Notes under the pieces: model-generated | Seen by the model: the letters and a program-made list of their open reading frames with translations, nothing else | What the model was told of the DNA's origin: nothing | Databases searched by the model: none | In this document: one piece after another, positions 16,212-24,644 of the stretch | How the letters are laid out: every line of letters starts with the position of its first letter | How positions within the stretch are numbered: position 1 is the first letter of the stretch | Position numbers and translations under genes: made by a program | NCBI GenBank assembly: GCA_026392115.1 | Contig: JAPLCQ010000063.1 | Span: 1-47,396, forward strand | DNA length: 47,396 nt | DNA from: Armatimonadota bacterium | GTDB lineage: Bacteria > Armatimonadota > Chthonomonadetes > Chthonomonadales > CAJBBX01 | Direction of reading: 5' to 3'

Positions 16212-18230
16212 ATGCGACCGATGTCTTCGCTCTCAGCCCTGGTGTGCGTGTTCGCCGCCGCCGCCGCGTCCGCCGGCGTGACGCTCTACGTCGCGCCTAA
16301 CGGCAGCGACGCGAACCCCGGCGCCCGCTCGAAGCCCTTCGCCACGCCGGCGCGGGCACGCGACGCCGTGCGGGCGGGACGGGCGGCGGGCAGGATCCGC
16401 GGAGCGGTGACCGTCGAGGTAGCCGCGGGGCGCTATGAGCTGGCCGCGCCGCTCACCTTTGGCCCGGGCGATTCGGGAACGGCGGCCGCACCGGTGGTCT
16501 ACCGGGCCGCCAGGGGCGCGCAGGTTCGGCTGGTGGGCGGCAAAGTCGTCTCCCGATGGGCGCCCCTGGCCGACCAGGCCCTGCTGGCTCGCTTGGCGCC
16601 CGAGGCCCGCAGCCATGTGATGCAGGCCGACCTGAGCGCGCTGGGCGTCACCGACCTGCAGGGCATCAACAGCGCGCAGGTCTACCAGTCGGACCCGGGC
16701 TTGGAGCTCTTCTTCGGCGGCAAGCCCATGACCCTGGCGCGCTACCCGAACCAGGGCTACCTGCACATCACCGAGGCGCTGGGCGACGGCGTCTTCACCT
16801 GCGACGACCAGCGGCCCATGGCCTGGGCCGACGAGCCGGAGGTCTGGCTCCACGGCTTCTGGATGTGGGACTGGGCCGACGAGCGCAAGCGCCTCGACAG
16901 CATCGACCCCGCCGGCGGCCGCCTGACCCTGGGCAAGCCGAACCACGGCTACGGAATGAAGAAGGGCCAGTGGTTCTACGCGCAGAACCTGCTGCGCGAG
17001 CTGGATGCGCCCGGCGAGTGGTACCTTGATCGTCCCTCTGGCCGCCTGATCTTCTGGCCTCCCTCGCCGCCGGCGGCGTCCGAGGCCGTGGTCTCCACCG
17101 TCCGCGACATGGTGAGGCTCGACGGCTGTTCGCACGTCACGCTGCGCGGCTTCACCATCGAGCAGGGCCGCGGCAGCGCCGTCGTGGTCAAGGGCGGCGA
17201 CGGCGTGCGCGTGGTGGCGTGCACGCTGCGCAATATCGGCAACTGGGGTGCGCGCGTGCTGGGCGGCAAGGGGCACTCCGTGGTCGGCTGCGACGTGACC
17301 CAGACCGGGCAAGGCGGCATCCACATGGAGGGCGGCGACCGCAAGACGCTGACCCCGGCGGGCCACGTGGCCGACAACAACCACGTCCACCACACCGCGC
17401 GGTGGGACCCGGTCTACCAGCAGGGCATCACGCTGTTCGGCGTGGGCAACCGGGCCACGCACAACCTCATCGACAACGTTCCGCACGTGGCCATCGGCTT
17501 CAGCGGCAACGAGCAGACCATCGAGTACAACGAGATCCACAGCTCCGTCTTCCAGTCCAACGACGCCGGGGCGGTCTACACGTCGCCGCCGGACGAGACC
17601 TGGTCCATGCGGGGCCACAAGATCCGCTACAACTACCTGCACCACATCCACGGGTTCGAGGGGAAGGGATGCCTGGGCGTCTACCTGGATGACTGCTTCT
17701 CCAGCGCGGATATCTCGGGCAACATCTTCTACGACGTCGCCACGCCCATCCTCATCGGCGGCGGCCGCGACAACACCATGACGAACAACCTCTTCGTGAA
17801 GTGCGGCCGGGCCTTCAGCATCGACGCCCGGGGTCTCGGCTGGGCCAAGAGCGTGGGCGACTTCGCGACGAAGGAACTGCACGACCTCAACTACAAGCAG
17901 CCGCCCTGGTCCGTGAAGTACCCGGAGTTGGTGGGCATCCTGGAGGATCAGCCGCTGGCGCCCAAGGGCAACGTGCTGGCGCGCAATCTCTGCTGGGGCG
18001 GCCCATGGGGCTGGGTGGAAGACGCGGCCCGCAAGGGCCTGAAGGAGGAGGCGAACCTCGTCGGCATCGACCCGCTCTTCGCGGTGGCGCCTCCGGCGGG
18101 CTTCGCGCTGAAGCCCGAATCGCCGGCGTTGAAGGCGGGCATCCAGCAGGTTCCGTTCGGCAGGATCGGCCTCTACAAGAGCCCGGACCGCGCCACCTGG
18201 CCGGTGGTGTCGGAGGTGCGGGCCAGGTAG
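16212..18230 (+). CDS. Secreted right-handed beta-helix protein, GH141-like
   Basis: The protein has 672 residues from ATG 16212, with GAGGAGG upstream and a signal peptide (residues 1-21). LYVAPNGSDANPGARSKPFAT is the usual entry to secreted parallel beta-helix proteins. Repeated coils (DGCSHVTLRGFTIEQ, GDGVRVVACTLRNIG, GHKIRYNYLHHIHG, NTMTNNLFVKCG) cover about 290-560. Right-handed beta-helix hydrolases and lyases (GH141, GH28 and PL groups) share this form. The length and the interrupted N-terminal half (FFGGKPMTLARYPNQGYL) fit GH141-type relatives best. It precedes the small membrane protein at 18247 by 16 bases. Confidence 0.75.
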   Translation: MRPMSSLSALVCVFAAAAASAGVTLYVAPNGSDANPGARSKPFATPARARDAVRAGRAAGRIRGAVTVEVAAGRYELAAPLTFGPGDSGTAAAPVVYRAARGAQVRLVGGKVVSRWAPLADQALLARLAPEARSHVMQADLSALGVTDLQGINSAQVYQSDPGLELFFGGKPMTLARYPNQGYLHITEALGDGVFTCDDQRPMAWADEPEVWLHGFWMWDWADERKRLDSIDPAGGRLTLGKPNHGYGMKKGQWFYAQNLLRELDAPGEWYLDRPSGRLIFWPPSPPAASEAVVSTVRDMVRLDGCSHVTLRGFTIEQGRGSAVVVKGGDGVRVVACTLRNIGNWGARVLGGKGHSVVGCDVTQTGQGGIHMEGGDRKTLTPAGHVADNNHVHHTARWDPVYQQGITLFGVGNRATHNLIDNVPHVAIGFSGNEQTIEYNEIHSSVFQSNDAGAVYTSPPDETWSMRGHKIRYNYLHHIHGFEGKGCLGVYLDDCFSSADISGNIFYDVATPILIGGGRDNTMTNNLFVKCGRAFSIDARGLGWAKSVGDFATKELHDLNYKQPPWSVKYPELVGILEDQPLAPKGNVLARNLCWGGPWGWVEDAARKGLKEEANLVGIDPLFAVAPPAGFALKPESPALKAGIQQVPFGRIGLYKSPDRATWPVVSEVRAR

Positions 18231-18246
18231 CACGAAGGAAACCCCC

Positions 18247-18774
18247 TTGAGCCAGAAGCTGTGGCACGAGCCCAAGGCCTACCGGCGAGCCGTCTACTAC
18301 GCCAACGAGCGGGCGCGTCCGGCCGATTCCGCCAGGTTCGCCGCCGGCGCGTTCGCGATCATGCTCGGGCTCCGGTTCATTGCAGGACTGAGGCCGAGCC
18401 CGGATGCGCATCCCTTGGCCTGGGGTCCCATGGCGGGGCTGGCGGCAGGCGTCGCGCTGTTTGCCGCGTATGGCCTTCCCGCCATCCTCTCCTTCGTGGC
18501 ACCATCGATCGTGATCGTCTCCGACAAGGGGATCAACAACAACCGTTTCTTCGGCGTCGGGTGGCGAATCCAGTTCTGGGACTGGAACCGGATCGGGCTC
18601 CTCGCCACCGGAACCGAGGCGCTGGGCGACCGAACCTACCGCGTCGTCAGCCTCTTCGACTGCGACGGGGCCTTCCTGGCGACGTTGGCGCTGGCGGGCG
18701 ACATCACACCCGGCGATCTGGCGCGCTTCGCGGCCGCGCACGGCGTGGAGGTAGAGGGCGAGCAAGAGGAGTAG
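18247..18774 (+). CDS. Two-TM hypothetical membrane protein
   Basis: The protein has 175 residues from TTG 18247, with GAAGGAA six bases upstream; no upstream ATG is available. Two hydrophobic segments (about 33-48, and 60-90 with GLAAGVALFAAYGLPAILSFVAP) are followed by a cytoplasmic domain (IVIVSDKGINNNRFFGVGWRIQFWDW) resembling PH-like membrane-associated domains. It follows the beta-helix gene by 16 bases and precedes the restriction operon by 101 bases. I do not recognise a named family. Confidence 0.6.
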   Translation: MSQKLWHEPKAYRRAVYYANERARPADSARFAAGAFAIMLGLRFIAGLRPSPDAHPLAWGPMAGLAAGVALFAAYGLPAILSFVAPSIVIVSDKGINNNRFFGVGWRIQFWDWNRIGLLATGTEALGDRTYRVVSLFDCDGAFLATLALAGDITPGDLARFAAAHGVEVEGEQEE

Positions 18775-18842
18775 GATGTGCGCCGCGGCCGGCGGGAAGA
18801 CAAGCCGCTTGGACTGATCGGAGCGTTCTGATCGCGTTGTAT

Positions 18843-18859
18843 GCTTATCGTTAATAAGC
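18843..18859. promoter_or_regulatory. AT-rich dyad before hsdR
   Basis: Perfect 6-bp inverted repeat GCTTAT-CGTTA-ATAAGC, 16 bases before the hsdR GTG. It is the only AT-rich patch nearby and overlaps the likely -10 area (TATGCTTAT). It could be an operator limiting restriction enzyme expression; no regulator gene was identified beside it. Confidence 0.35.
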
Positions 18860-18875
18860 CGTCGCGGGAGGCAGA

Positions 18876-21419
18876 GTGGCAGACAAAGAGGCGAGCGCCC
18901 GGATTCGGATCAACCAGCGGCTGGAGGAGGCCGGCTGGCGCTTCTTTGACGGCGCCGACGGGCCCGCCAATGTGCGGCTCGAGGTGGGCGTCACCCTCAA
19001 GACCACCGACCTCGACGCCCTCGGCGAGGAGTTTGAGAAGAGCGCCAAGGGCTTCGTCGACTTCCTGTTGATGGACAGCCGCGGCTTCCCGCTCGTCGTG
19101 CTGGAGGCCAAGGCCCAGCACATCAACCCGCTCAACGGCAAGGAGCAGGCCCGGAAGTACGCGCGCTCCCAGAACTGCCCCTTCGTCATCCTCTCCAACG
19201 GCAACCTGCACTACTTCTGGGACCTCAGGCACGGTAACCCGCACCCCATCACCGCCTTCCCGCGGCCGGAGTCCGTCGTGGGGTACAGCAAGAGCGCCCC
19301 CGACCCGCGCAAGCTCGTCGACGAGCCCGTCGGCGATGACTACATCGCCCTCACCCAGATGCCAGGCTACCGCGCCGCGGCCGCCTGGACCAACGATGCG
19401 GAGCGGCCCGGGTTCATCGAGGCCAACAAGCTGCGCTTCCTGCGGCCCTACCAGATGCGGGCCGTCCACGCGGTGCAGAGCGCCGTGCGGGACCAGGCCG
19501 ACCGCTTCCTCTTCGAGATGGCGACCGGCACCGGCAAGACGCTCACCGCGGCCGCCGTCATCAAGCTCTTCCTCCGCACCGCCAACGCCCGCCGCGTCCT
19601 CTTCCTCGTCGACCGCGTCGAGCTGGAGATGCAGGCCGAGCGCAGCTTCAAGGCGCTCCTGCGAAACGACTTCAAGACCGTCATCTACAAGCAGAACCGC
19701 GACGACTGGAGCCACGCCGAGATCGTCGTTACCACCGTCCAGTCGCTGCTCGTGGGCGAGAAGTACCGGCGCCTCTTCTCGCCCACCGACTTCGACCTGG
19801 TCATCTCGGACGAGGCCCACCGCTCCATAGGGGGCGACGCGCGGGCGGTCTTCGACCACTTCATCGGGTACAAGCTGGGCCTCACCGCCACCCCGCGCGA
19901 CTACCTCAAGCGATCGGTCCGCTCCGACGGCGCCGGGACCGACCCGCGCGACCTCGAGCAGCGCATCCTCCTCGACACCTACCGCACCTTCGGCTGCGAG
20001 AGCAACGAGCCGACCTTCCGCTACTCGCTGCTCGACGGCGTCCGGGACGGGTACCTCGTGAACCCCACGGTGATCGACGCACGGACCGACGTGACCACCG
20101 CGCTCCTCTCCCAGCAGGGCTACATCATCCCCGTTTCCGAGGAGACGGGCGACGACGCCGAGACCGCCTACGGCAAGAGCGACTTCGAGAAGCGCTTCTT
20201 CTCCGACGCCACGAACAAGCTCTTCTGCAAGACCTTCATGAAGCACGCGCTCCGCGACCCCGTGAGCGGCGAGATCGGCAAGTCCATCATCTTCGCCGTC
20301 AGCCAGCCACACGCCACCAAGCTCACCCAGATCCTGAACCAGATGGCCGACGTTGCGTTCCCGGGCCTCTACCGCTCCGACTTCGCCGTCCAGGTCACCT
20401 CGCTCGTACCGGACGCGCCGAAGTTCACCACCGACTTCGCCTACAACAAGCTCATGGGTACGAGCGCCGTCATCCCCGGCTACAGCACGAGCAGGGCCCG
20501 CGTCTGCGTCACCGTCGGCCTGATGACCACCGGCTACGACTGCACCGACCTGCTGAACCTCGGGCTCTTCCGCCCCATCTTCTCGCCCACCGACTTCATC
20601 CAGATCAAGGGGCGGGGCACGCGCAAGCACGACTTCAGGAGGGACGTGACGGACCCGGACCTGGCCGAGGCCATCGCCGAGCCCCAGAAGCTGACGTTCA
20701 AGCTCTTCGACTTCTTCGCCAACTGCCGCTACTTCGAGGAGGAGTTCAAGTACGACGAGGTGATCGCCCTGCCGCCCCAGCCCACCGGCGGCGGCGGCGA
20801 CGGCCCCACCCCGCCCAAGCCTTACCCGCCGGAGGGCGCCTACATCCACGAGGGCGACGACCACCTCGCCGGCGTCACCGAGCAGGCCATCGGGCTGAAG
20901 GGCATGAAGATCGACCGCATGTTCTTCGACAGCTTCGAGGAGACCGTCCAGCAGGACCCAGTCCTGGTGCGGGCCGTGGAGGATGACCGCTGGGAGCAGG
21001 CCGAGGAGCACGTCCGCCGCAACGTCTTCGGCAAGCCCCACTCCTTCTTCAACCTGGACAAGCTCCGCAGGGCGGCTGGCGTCGACCGGCGGCTGACGCT
21101 CCGCGAGATTCTGGAGAAGGCCTTCGGGCGCATACCCGGCTTCAAGACGCGGGACCAGATGCTGGAGGAGACCTTCGACCGCTTCGTCGCCGAGGCCCAG
21201 CCCGACGATCCGGCCGCCGTGCCCGCCATCCGCGACTTCTTCAAGGCCTACTGCACCGACCCGACCGTCCGCGACGCCGTCGACAAGGGCGCCTTCACCG
21301 CACTCGCCACCAACCCGGTCTTCCCGCTGGCCGCCATGGACAGGGTGCCTCGGCGCTTCCGCAAGGAGGTGCCCGACTATGTCAAGGACTACGTCTCGCT
21401 GAACCAGTTCGCATTGTGA
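18876..21419 (+). CDS. hsdR: Type I restriction enzyme R subunit
   Basis: The protein has 847 residues from GTG 18876, with GGGAGG seven bases upstream. The HSDR_N nuclease motif is Asp62...Glu77-Ala-Lys79 (VDFLLMD...VLEAKAQ). The SF2 translocase follows: Walker A ATGTGKT (216-222), DEAH box Asp312-His315, TATP motif III and GRGTRKHD motif VI. The C-terminus (KEVPDYVKDYVSLNQF) fits the EcoEI-type R domain that docks on the methylase. The protein would cut unmodified DNA after ATP-driven translocation together with the HsdM-HsdS fusion encoded downstream. All motifs appear intact. It is the first gene of a tightly packed defence operon. Confidence 0.93.
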   Translation: MADKEASARIRINQRLEEAGWRFFDGADGPANVRLEVGVTLKTTDLDALGEEFEKSAKGFVDFLLMDSRGFPLVVLEAKAQHINPLNGKEQARKYARSQNCPFVILSNGNLHYFWDLRHGNPHPITAFPRPESVVGYSKSAPDPRKLVDEPVGDDYIALTQMPGYRAAAAWTNDAERPGFIEANKLRFLRPYQMRAVHAVQSAVRDQADRFLFEMATGTGKTLTAAAVIKLFLRTANARRVLFLVDRVELEMQAERSFKALLRNDFKTVIYKQNRDDWSHAEIVVTTVQSLLVGEKYRRLFSPTDFDLVISDEAHRSIGGDARAVFDHFIGYKLGLTATPRDYLKRSVRSDGAGTDPRDLEQRILLDTYRTFGCESNEPTFRYSLLDGVRDGYLVNPTVIDARTDVTTALLSQQGYIIPVSEETGDDAETAYGKSDFEKRFFSDATNKLFCKTFMKHALRDPVSGEIGKSIIFAVSQPHATKLTQILNQMADVAFPGLYRSDFAVQVTSLVPDAPKFTTDFAYNKLMGTSAVIPGYSTSRARVCVTVGLMTTGYDCTDLLNLGLFRPIFSPTDFIQIKGRGTRKHDFRRDVTDPDLAEAIAEPQKLTFKLFDFFANCRYFEEEFKYDEVIALPPQPTGGGGDGPTPPKPYPPEGAYIHEGDDHLAGVTEQAIGLKGMKIDRMFFDSFEETVQQDPVLVRAVEDDRWEQAEEHVRRNVFGKPHSFFNLDKLRRAAGVDRRLTLREILEKAFGRIPGFKTRDQMLEETFDRFVAEAQPDDPAAVPAIRDFFKAYCTDPTVRDAVDKGAFTALATNPVFPLAAMDRVPRRFRKEVPDYVKDYVSLNQFAL

Positions 21420-21427
21420 CGGGGACC

Positions 21428-22097
21428 ATGACAAGGCTCAGGCCCAGCGGCGGGTACCGCGCCACGGCGGGTTTCCAGACGACGACCCTGATCTACGACG
21501 CGACCTGGTGGTTCTGCGAGCGGTTCCTGGATTCCCGGTCGCGCACCGTCGACCAGATGGTCCAGGCGGCCCGGTCGGGCCGGCAGAACATCGCCGAAGG
21601 AAGCCGCGCCGCCGCCACATCGTCCCAGACGGAGCTGCGGCTGCTCAATGTCGCCCGCGCCAGCCTCGAGGAGCTGCTGCTCGACTACGAGGACTTCCTG
21701 CGCCACCGCCGCCTCTCGCAGTGGGCCGCCGACAGCCCCGAGGCGCGCACGATCCGCGAGGGTCCCCGGCGGTTCCGCCAAGCCGCCACGCACGATCCCG
21801 GCCGTCCGCGCCAACGCCGTGATCTGCCTCATCCACCAGGCCAACTACCTGCTCGACCGGCAGATCGCCGCGCTGGAACGGGCGTTCATCGAGGGCGGCG
21901 GGTACAGCGAACAGCTCGCCGCCGCCCGGCTGGCCGAGCGCGAAAAGAGCCGGAGCGGCGGGGCCGGCCAGATTCCCTCGTGCCCGCAGTGCGGCAGGCC
22001 CATGGTGGCCCGCACCGCCCGGCAGGGGCGCAACGAAGGCAGGCCGTTCTGGGGATGCTCCGGCTACCCCGAGTGCAAAGGCATCGTGGAGAACTAA
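21428..22097 (+). pseudogene. Four-helix-bundle suffix / zinc-ribbon protein, frameshifted
   Basis: From ATG 21428 the frame reads LRPSGGYR, then DQMVQAARSGRQNIAEGSR and SLEELLLDYEDFLRHRRL, the four-helix-bundle suffix family related to rRNA-intervening-sequence proteins. Between about 21757 and 21800 the frame shifts by +1 and continues as NAVICLIHQANYLLDRQIAALE, ending in a four-cysteine topoisomerase-type zinc ribbon (CPQCGRPM...CSGYPEC). One indel therefore splits an otherwise recognisable protein of about 220 residues; a CCCC run at 21764-21767 is one possible site. It sits eight bases after hsdR and four before hsdMS, a position where such genes recur. A sequencing or assembly error is possible. 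Confidence 0.75.
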
Positions 22098-22101
22098 CGC
22101 C

Positions 22102-24624
22102 ATGCTCGACACCGATACCAAGCGACGCATCGATACCGCACGGGACATCCTGGTCGGCAAAGTGCCGGACCCGAAGAGCCAGGTCGAGCAGATCACCATC
22201 GCGCTCATCTACAAGTTCATGGACGACATGGACGCCCAGAGCGAGGAGTACGGCGGCAGGCGCACCTTCTTCGCCGGCGAGTTCGAGCGGTACGGCTGGC
22301 CCAAGCTGATGCGCGCGGGGCTGGGCGGGCACGACACGCTGAACCTCTATGCCGAGGCCATCGCGAAGATGCCCGAGAACCCCGGCATCCCGCTCCTCTT
22401 CCGCGAGATCTTCAAGAACGCCTACCTGCCGTACCGCGACCCGGCGACCCTCCGCGCCTTCCTGAAGACCATCGACGAGTTCACGTACGACCACAGCGAG
22501 CGGCTGGGCGACGCCTTCGAGTACCTGCTCTCGGTCCTTGGCTCGCAGGGCGACGCGGGCCAGTTCCGCACCCCGCGGCACATCATCGACTTCATGGTGG
22601 AGGTGGTGGACCCCAAGAAGGACGAGACGGTGCTGGACCCGGCTTGCGGCACGGCGGGCTTCCTCATCTCGGCCTACAAGCATATCCGCAAGGCACACAG
22701 CGGCGAAGGCGCCGTCCCGCTCACGCCCGACGAGAACGGCGCCCTCGCCCGCAACTTCACCGGCTACGACATCTCGCCGGACATGGTCCGCATCTCCCTC
22801 GTCAACCTCTACCTGCACGGCTTCGTCGACCCGCACATCCACGAGTACGACACCCTGACGAGCCAGGAGCGCTGGAACGAGGTGGCGGACATCATCCTGG
22901 CCAATCCGCCGTTCATGTCGCCCAAGGGGGGCATCCGCCCACACGACCGCTTCTCGGTGCAGTCCAAGCGGAGCGAGGTGCTCTTTGTGGACTACATGGC
23001 GGAGCACCTGACGGCCCGGGGCCGCGCCGCCATCATCGTGCCGGAGGGGATCATCTTCCAGAGCCAGGGCGCCTACACGCGACTCCGCAAGATGCTGGTG
23101 GAGGAGTACCTGGTGGCGGTGGTCTCGCTACCCGCCGGCGTCTTCAACCCCTACTCGGGTGTGAAGACGTCGATCCTGGTCCTGGACAAGGCCCTGGCCC
23201 GCCGGGCCGACACCATCGCCTTCCTGAAGGTGGAGAACGACGGCTTCGGGCTGGGCGCCCAGCGCCGCGAGATCGAGAAGAACGACTTGCCGACGGCGGC
23301 GGCCGAACTGGCCGAGTACCTGCGCCGGCTACGCGAGGGCGAGCCAGTCAAGGAGACGCCGACCACGCTGGGCCACGTGGTGGAGAAGTCCCGGGTGGCC
23401 GCCGGCGGCGACTACAACCTGAGCGGCGAGAGGTACCGGGAAGCGGCGACGAGCGGCGGTGTCTACCCCTTGGTGCAACTCAGCGAGGTATGCGACGTGA
23501 ACCCGCGCGACAGGATCGAGCTCGGTCTACCGGTCGGTACGGAGGTTTCGTTCCTTCCAATGGCGGACCTGGGCACGCAGAGCGCGGTGTGTACCGCGAG
23601 GCAGACCCGGCCGATCGGCGAGTTGGCCGCGAGCTACACCAGCTTCCGAGACGGCGATGTCCTTCTGGCCAAGGTTACTCCCTGCTTCGAGAACGGCAAG
23701 GCAGGGATCATGCAGGGGCTCACGCACGGCTGCGGGTTTGGTTCTAGCGAGTTCTATGTGCTTCGGGCATCCGACCGACTGGAACGCGGTTGGTTGTACC
23801 GGTGCGTTACGCGGGAGGCCTTCAGGACAGCCGCAGTGCCACAGATGACGGGAACCGGGGGGCTGCAGCGGGTACCGAGGCAGTTCGTCGAGACCTACCG
23901 CATCCCCCTCCCGCCGCTCGACGTCCAGCGGGCAATCGTTGCGGAGATCGAGGGCTACCAGAAGGTGATCGACGGGGCGCGGGCCGTGGTGGAGAACTAC
24001 CGCCCACACATCGTGGTGGATGCGGCGTGGCCGATGGTGGCGATTGCAGCGATCGCCGATGTCCAAGGCGGCGTTCAGAAGACGCCGAGTCGGCAGCCCA
24101 AGGTTAGCCACCGGCCATACCTGACCGTGCGAAACGTGCAGCGCGGCTGTCTGGATCTATCCCAAGTCGAACGCTTTGAGGTAAGTGACACCGAACTCCA
24201 GCGGCTTAGGCTGCGAGTTGGCGACATCCTCGTGGTCGAGGGCAATGGCAGCCGTGATCAGATTGGCCGCACCGCACTCTTTGACATTTGCGGTGAGGAA
24301 TGGGTGCACCAAAACCATATTATACGGGTCCGCCTCGATCGCCAGCGAGCAGTTCCGTCCTTTGTGGAGGTCTTCCTGAACAGCGACCAAGGCCGGCACC
24401 AGATGCTGAGTACGGCAGTGACGACGAGTGGTCTGTACATGCTGAGCGCCGGGAGAGTCGGTTCACTGGAGGTACCACTTCCGTCGCTCGAAACGCAGCA
24501 GTCGATTGTTGCGGAGATCGAGGCCGAGCAGGCGCTGGTGGCGGCGAGCCGGGAGTTGATCGCGCGGTTCGAGAAGAAGATCGAGGGCGTGCTGGCGAGG
24601 GTTTGGGGGGAGGGTGTACCATAG
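22102..24624 (+). CDS. hsdMS: Type I methyltransferase-specificity fusion (HsdM-HsdS)
   Basis: The protein has 840 residues. Residues 1-453 are HsdM: an N-terminal helical domain, AdoMet motif I DPACGTAGFL (179-188), catalytic NPPF (268-271) for N6-adenine methylation and a C-terminal DYNLSGERYR. HsdS follows in the same chain with two target recognition domains: TRD1 from YPLVQLSEV (about 455) to RIPLPPLDVQRAIVAEIEGY, and TRD2 from WPMVAIAAIADV (643) to VPLPSLETQQSIVAEIEAEQ. Separate hsdM and hsdS genes are usual. The TRD2-coding part (about 24040-24480) is visibly richer in A/T, as expected for exchangeable specificity segments. It pairs with hsdR upstream and precedes the AAA gene by 20 bases. 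Confidence 0.9.
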   Translation: MLDTDTKRRIDTARDILVGKVPDPKSQVEQITIALIYKFMDDMDAQSEEYGGRRTFFAGEFERYGWPKLMRAGLGGHDTLNLYAEAIAKMPENPGIPLLFREIFKNAYLPYRDPATLRAFLKTIDEFTYDHSERLGDAFEYLLSVLGSQGDAGQFRTPRHIIDFMVEVVDPKKDETVLDPACGTAGFLISAYKHIRKAHSGEGAVPLTPDENGALARNFTGYDISPDMVRISLVNLYLHGFVDPHIHEYDTLTSQERWNEVADIILANPPFMSPKGGIRPHDRFSVQSKRSEVLFVDYMAEHLTARGRAAIIVPEGIIFQSQGAYTRLRKMLVEEYLVAVVSLPAGVFNPYSGVKTSILVLDKALARRADTIAFLKVENDGFGLGAQRREIEKNDLPTAAAELAEYLRRLREGEPVKETPTTLGHVVEKSRVAAGGDYNLSGERYREAATSGGVYPLVQLSEVCDVNPRDRIELGLPVGTEVSFLPMADLGTQSAVCTARQTRPIGELAASYTSFRDGDVLLAKVTPCFENGKAGIMQGLTHGCGFGSSEFYVLRASDRLERGWLYRCVTREAFRTAAVPQMTGTGGLQRVPRQFVETYRIPLPPLDVQRAIVAEIEGYQKVIDGARAVVENYRPHIVVDAAWPMVAIAAIADVQGGVQKTPSRQPKVSHRPYLTVRNVQRGCLDLSQVERFEVSDTELQRLRLRVGDILVVEGNGSRDQIGRTALFDICGEEWVHQNHIIRVRLDRQRAVPSFVEVFLNSDQGRHQMLSTAVTTSGLYMLSAGRVGSLEVPLPSLETQQSIVAEIEAEQALVAASRELIARFEKKIEGVLARVWGEGVP

Positions 24625-24644
24625 TGCGTGTGAGGTGACCCACC

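Noticed and set aside
18636-21434. 932-codon open frame antisense to hsdR
   Set aside because: GC-rich mirror frame; the plus strand has all helicase and nuclease motifs, and the antisense product is Val/Gly/Glu-rich with no family pattern.
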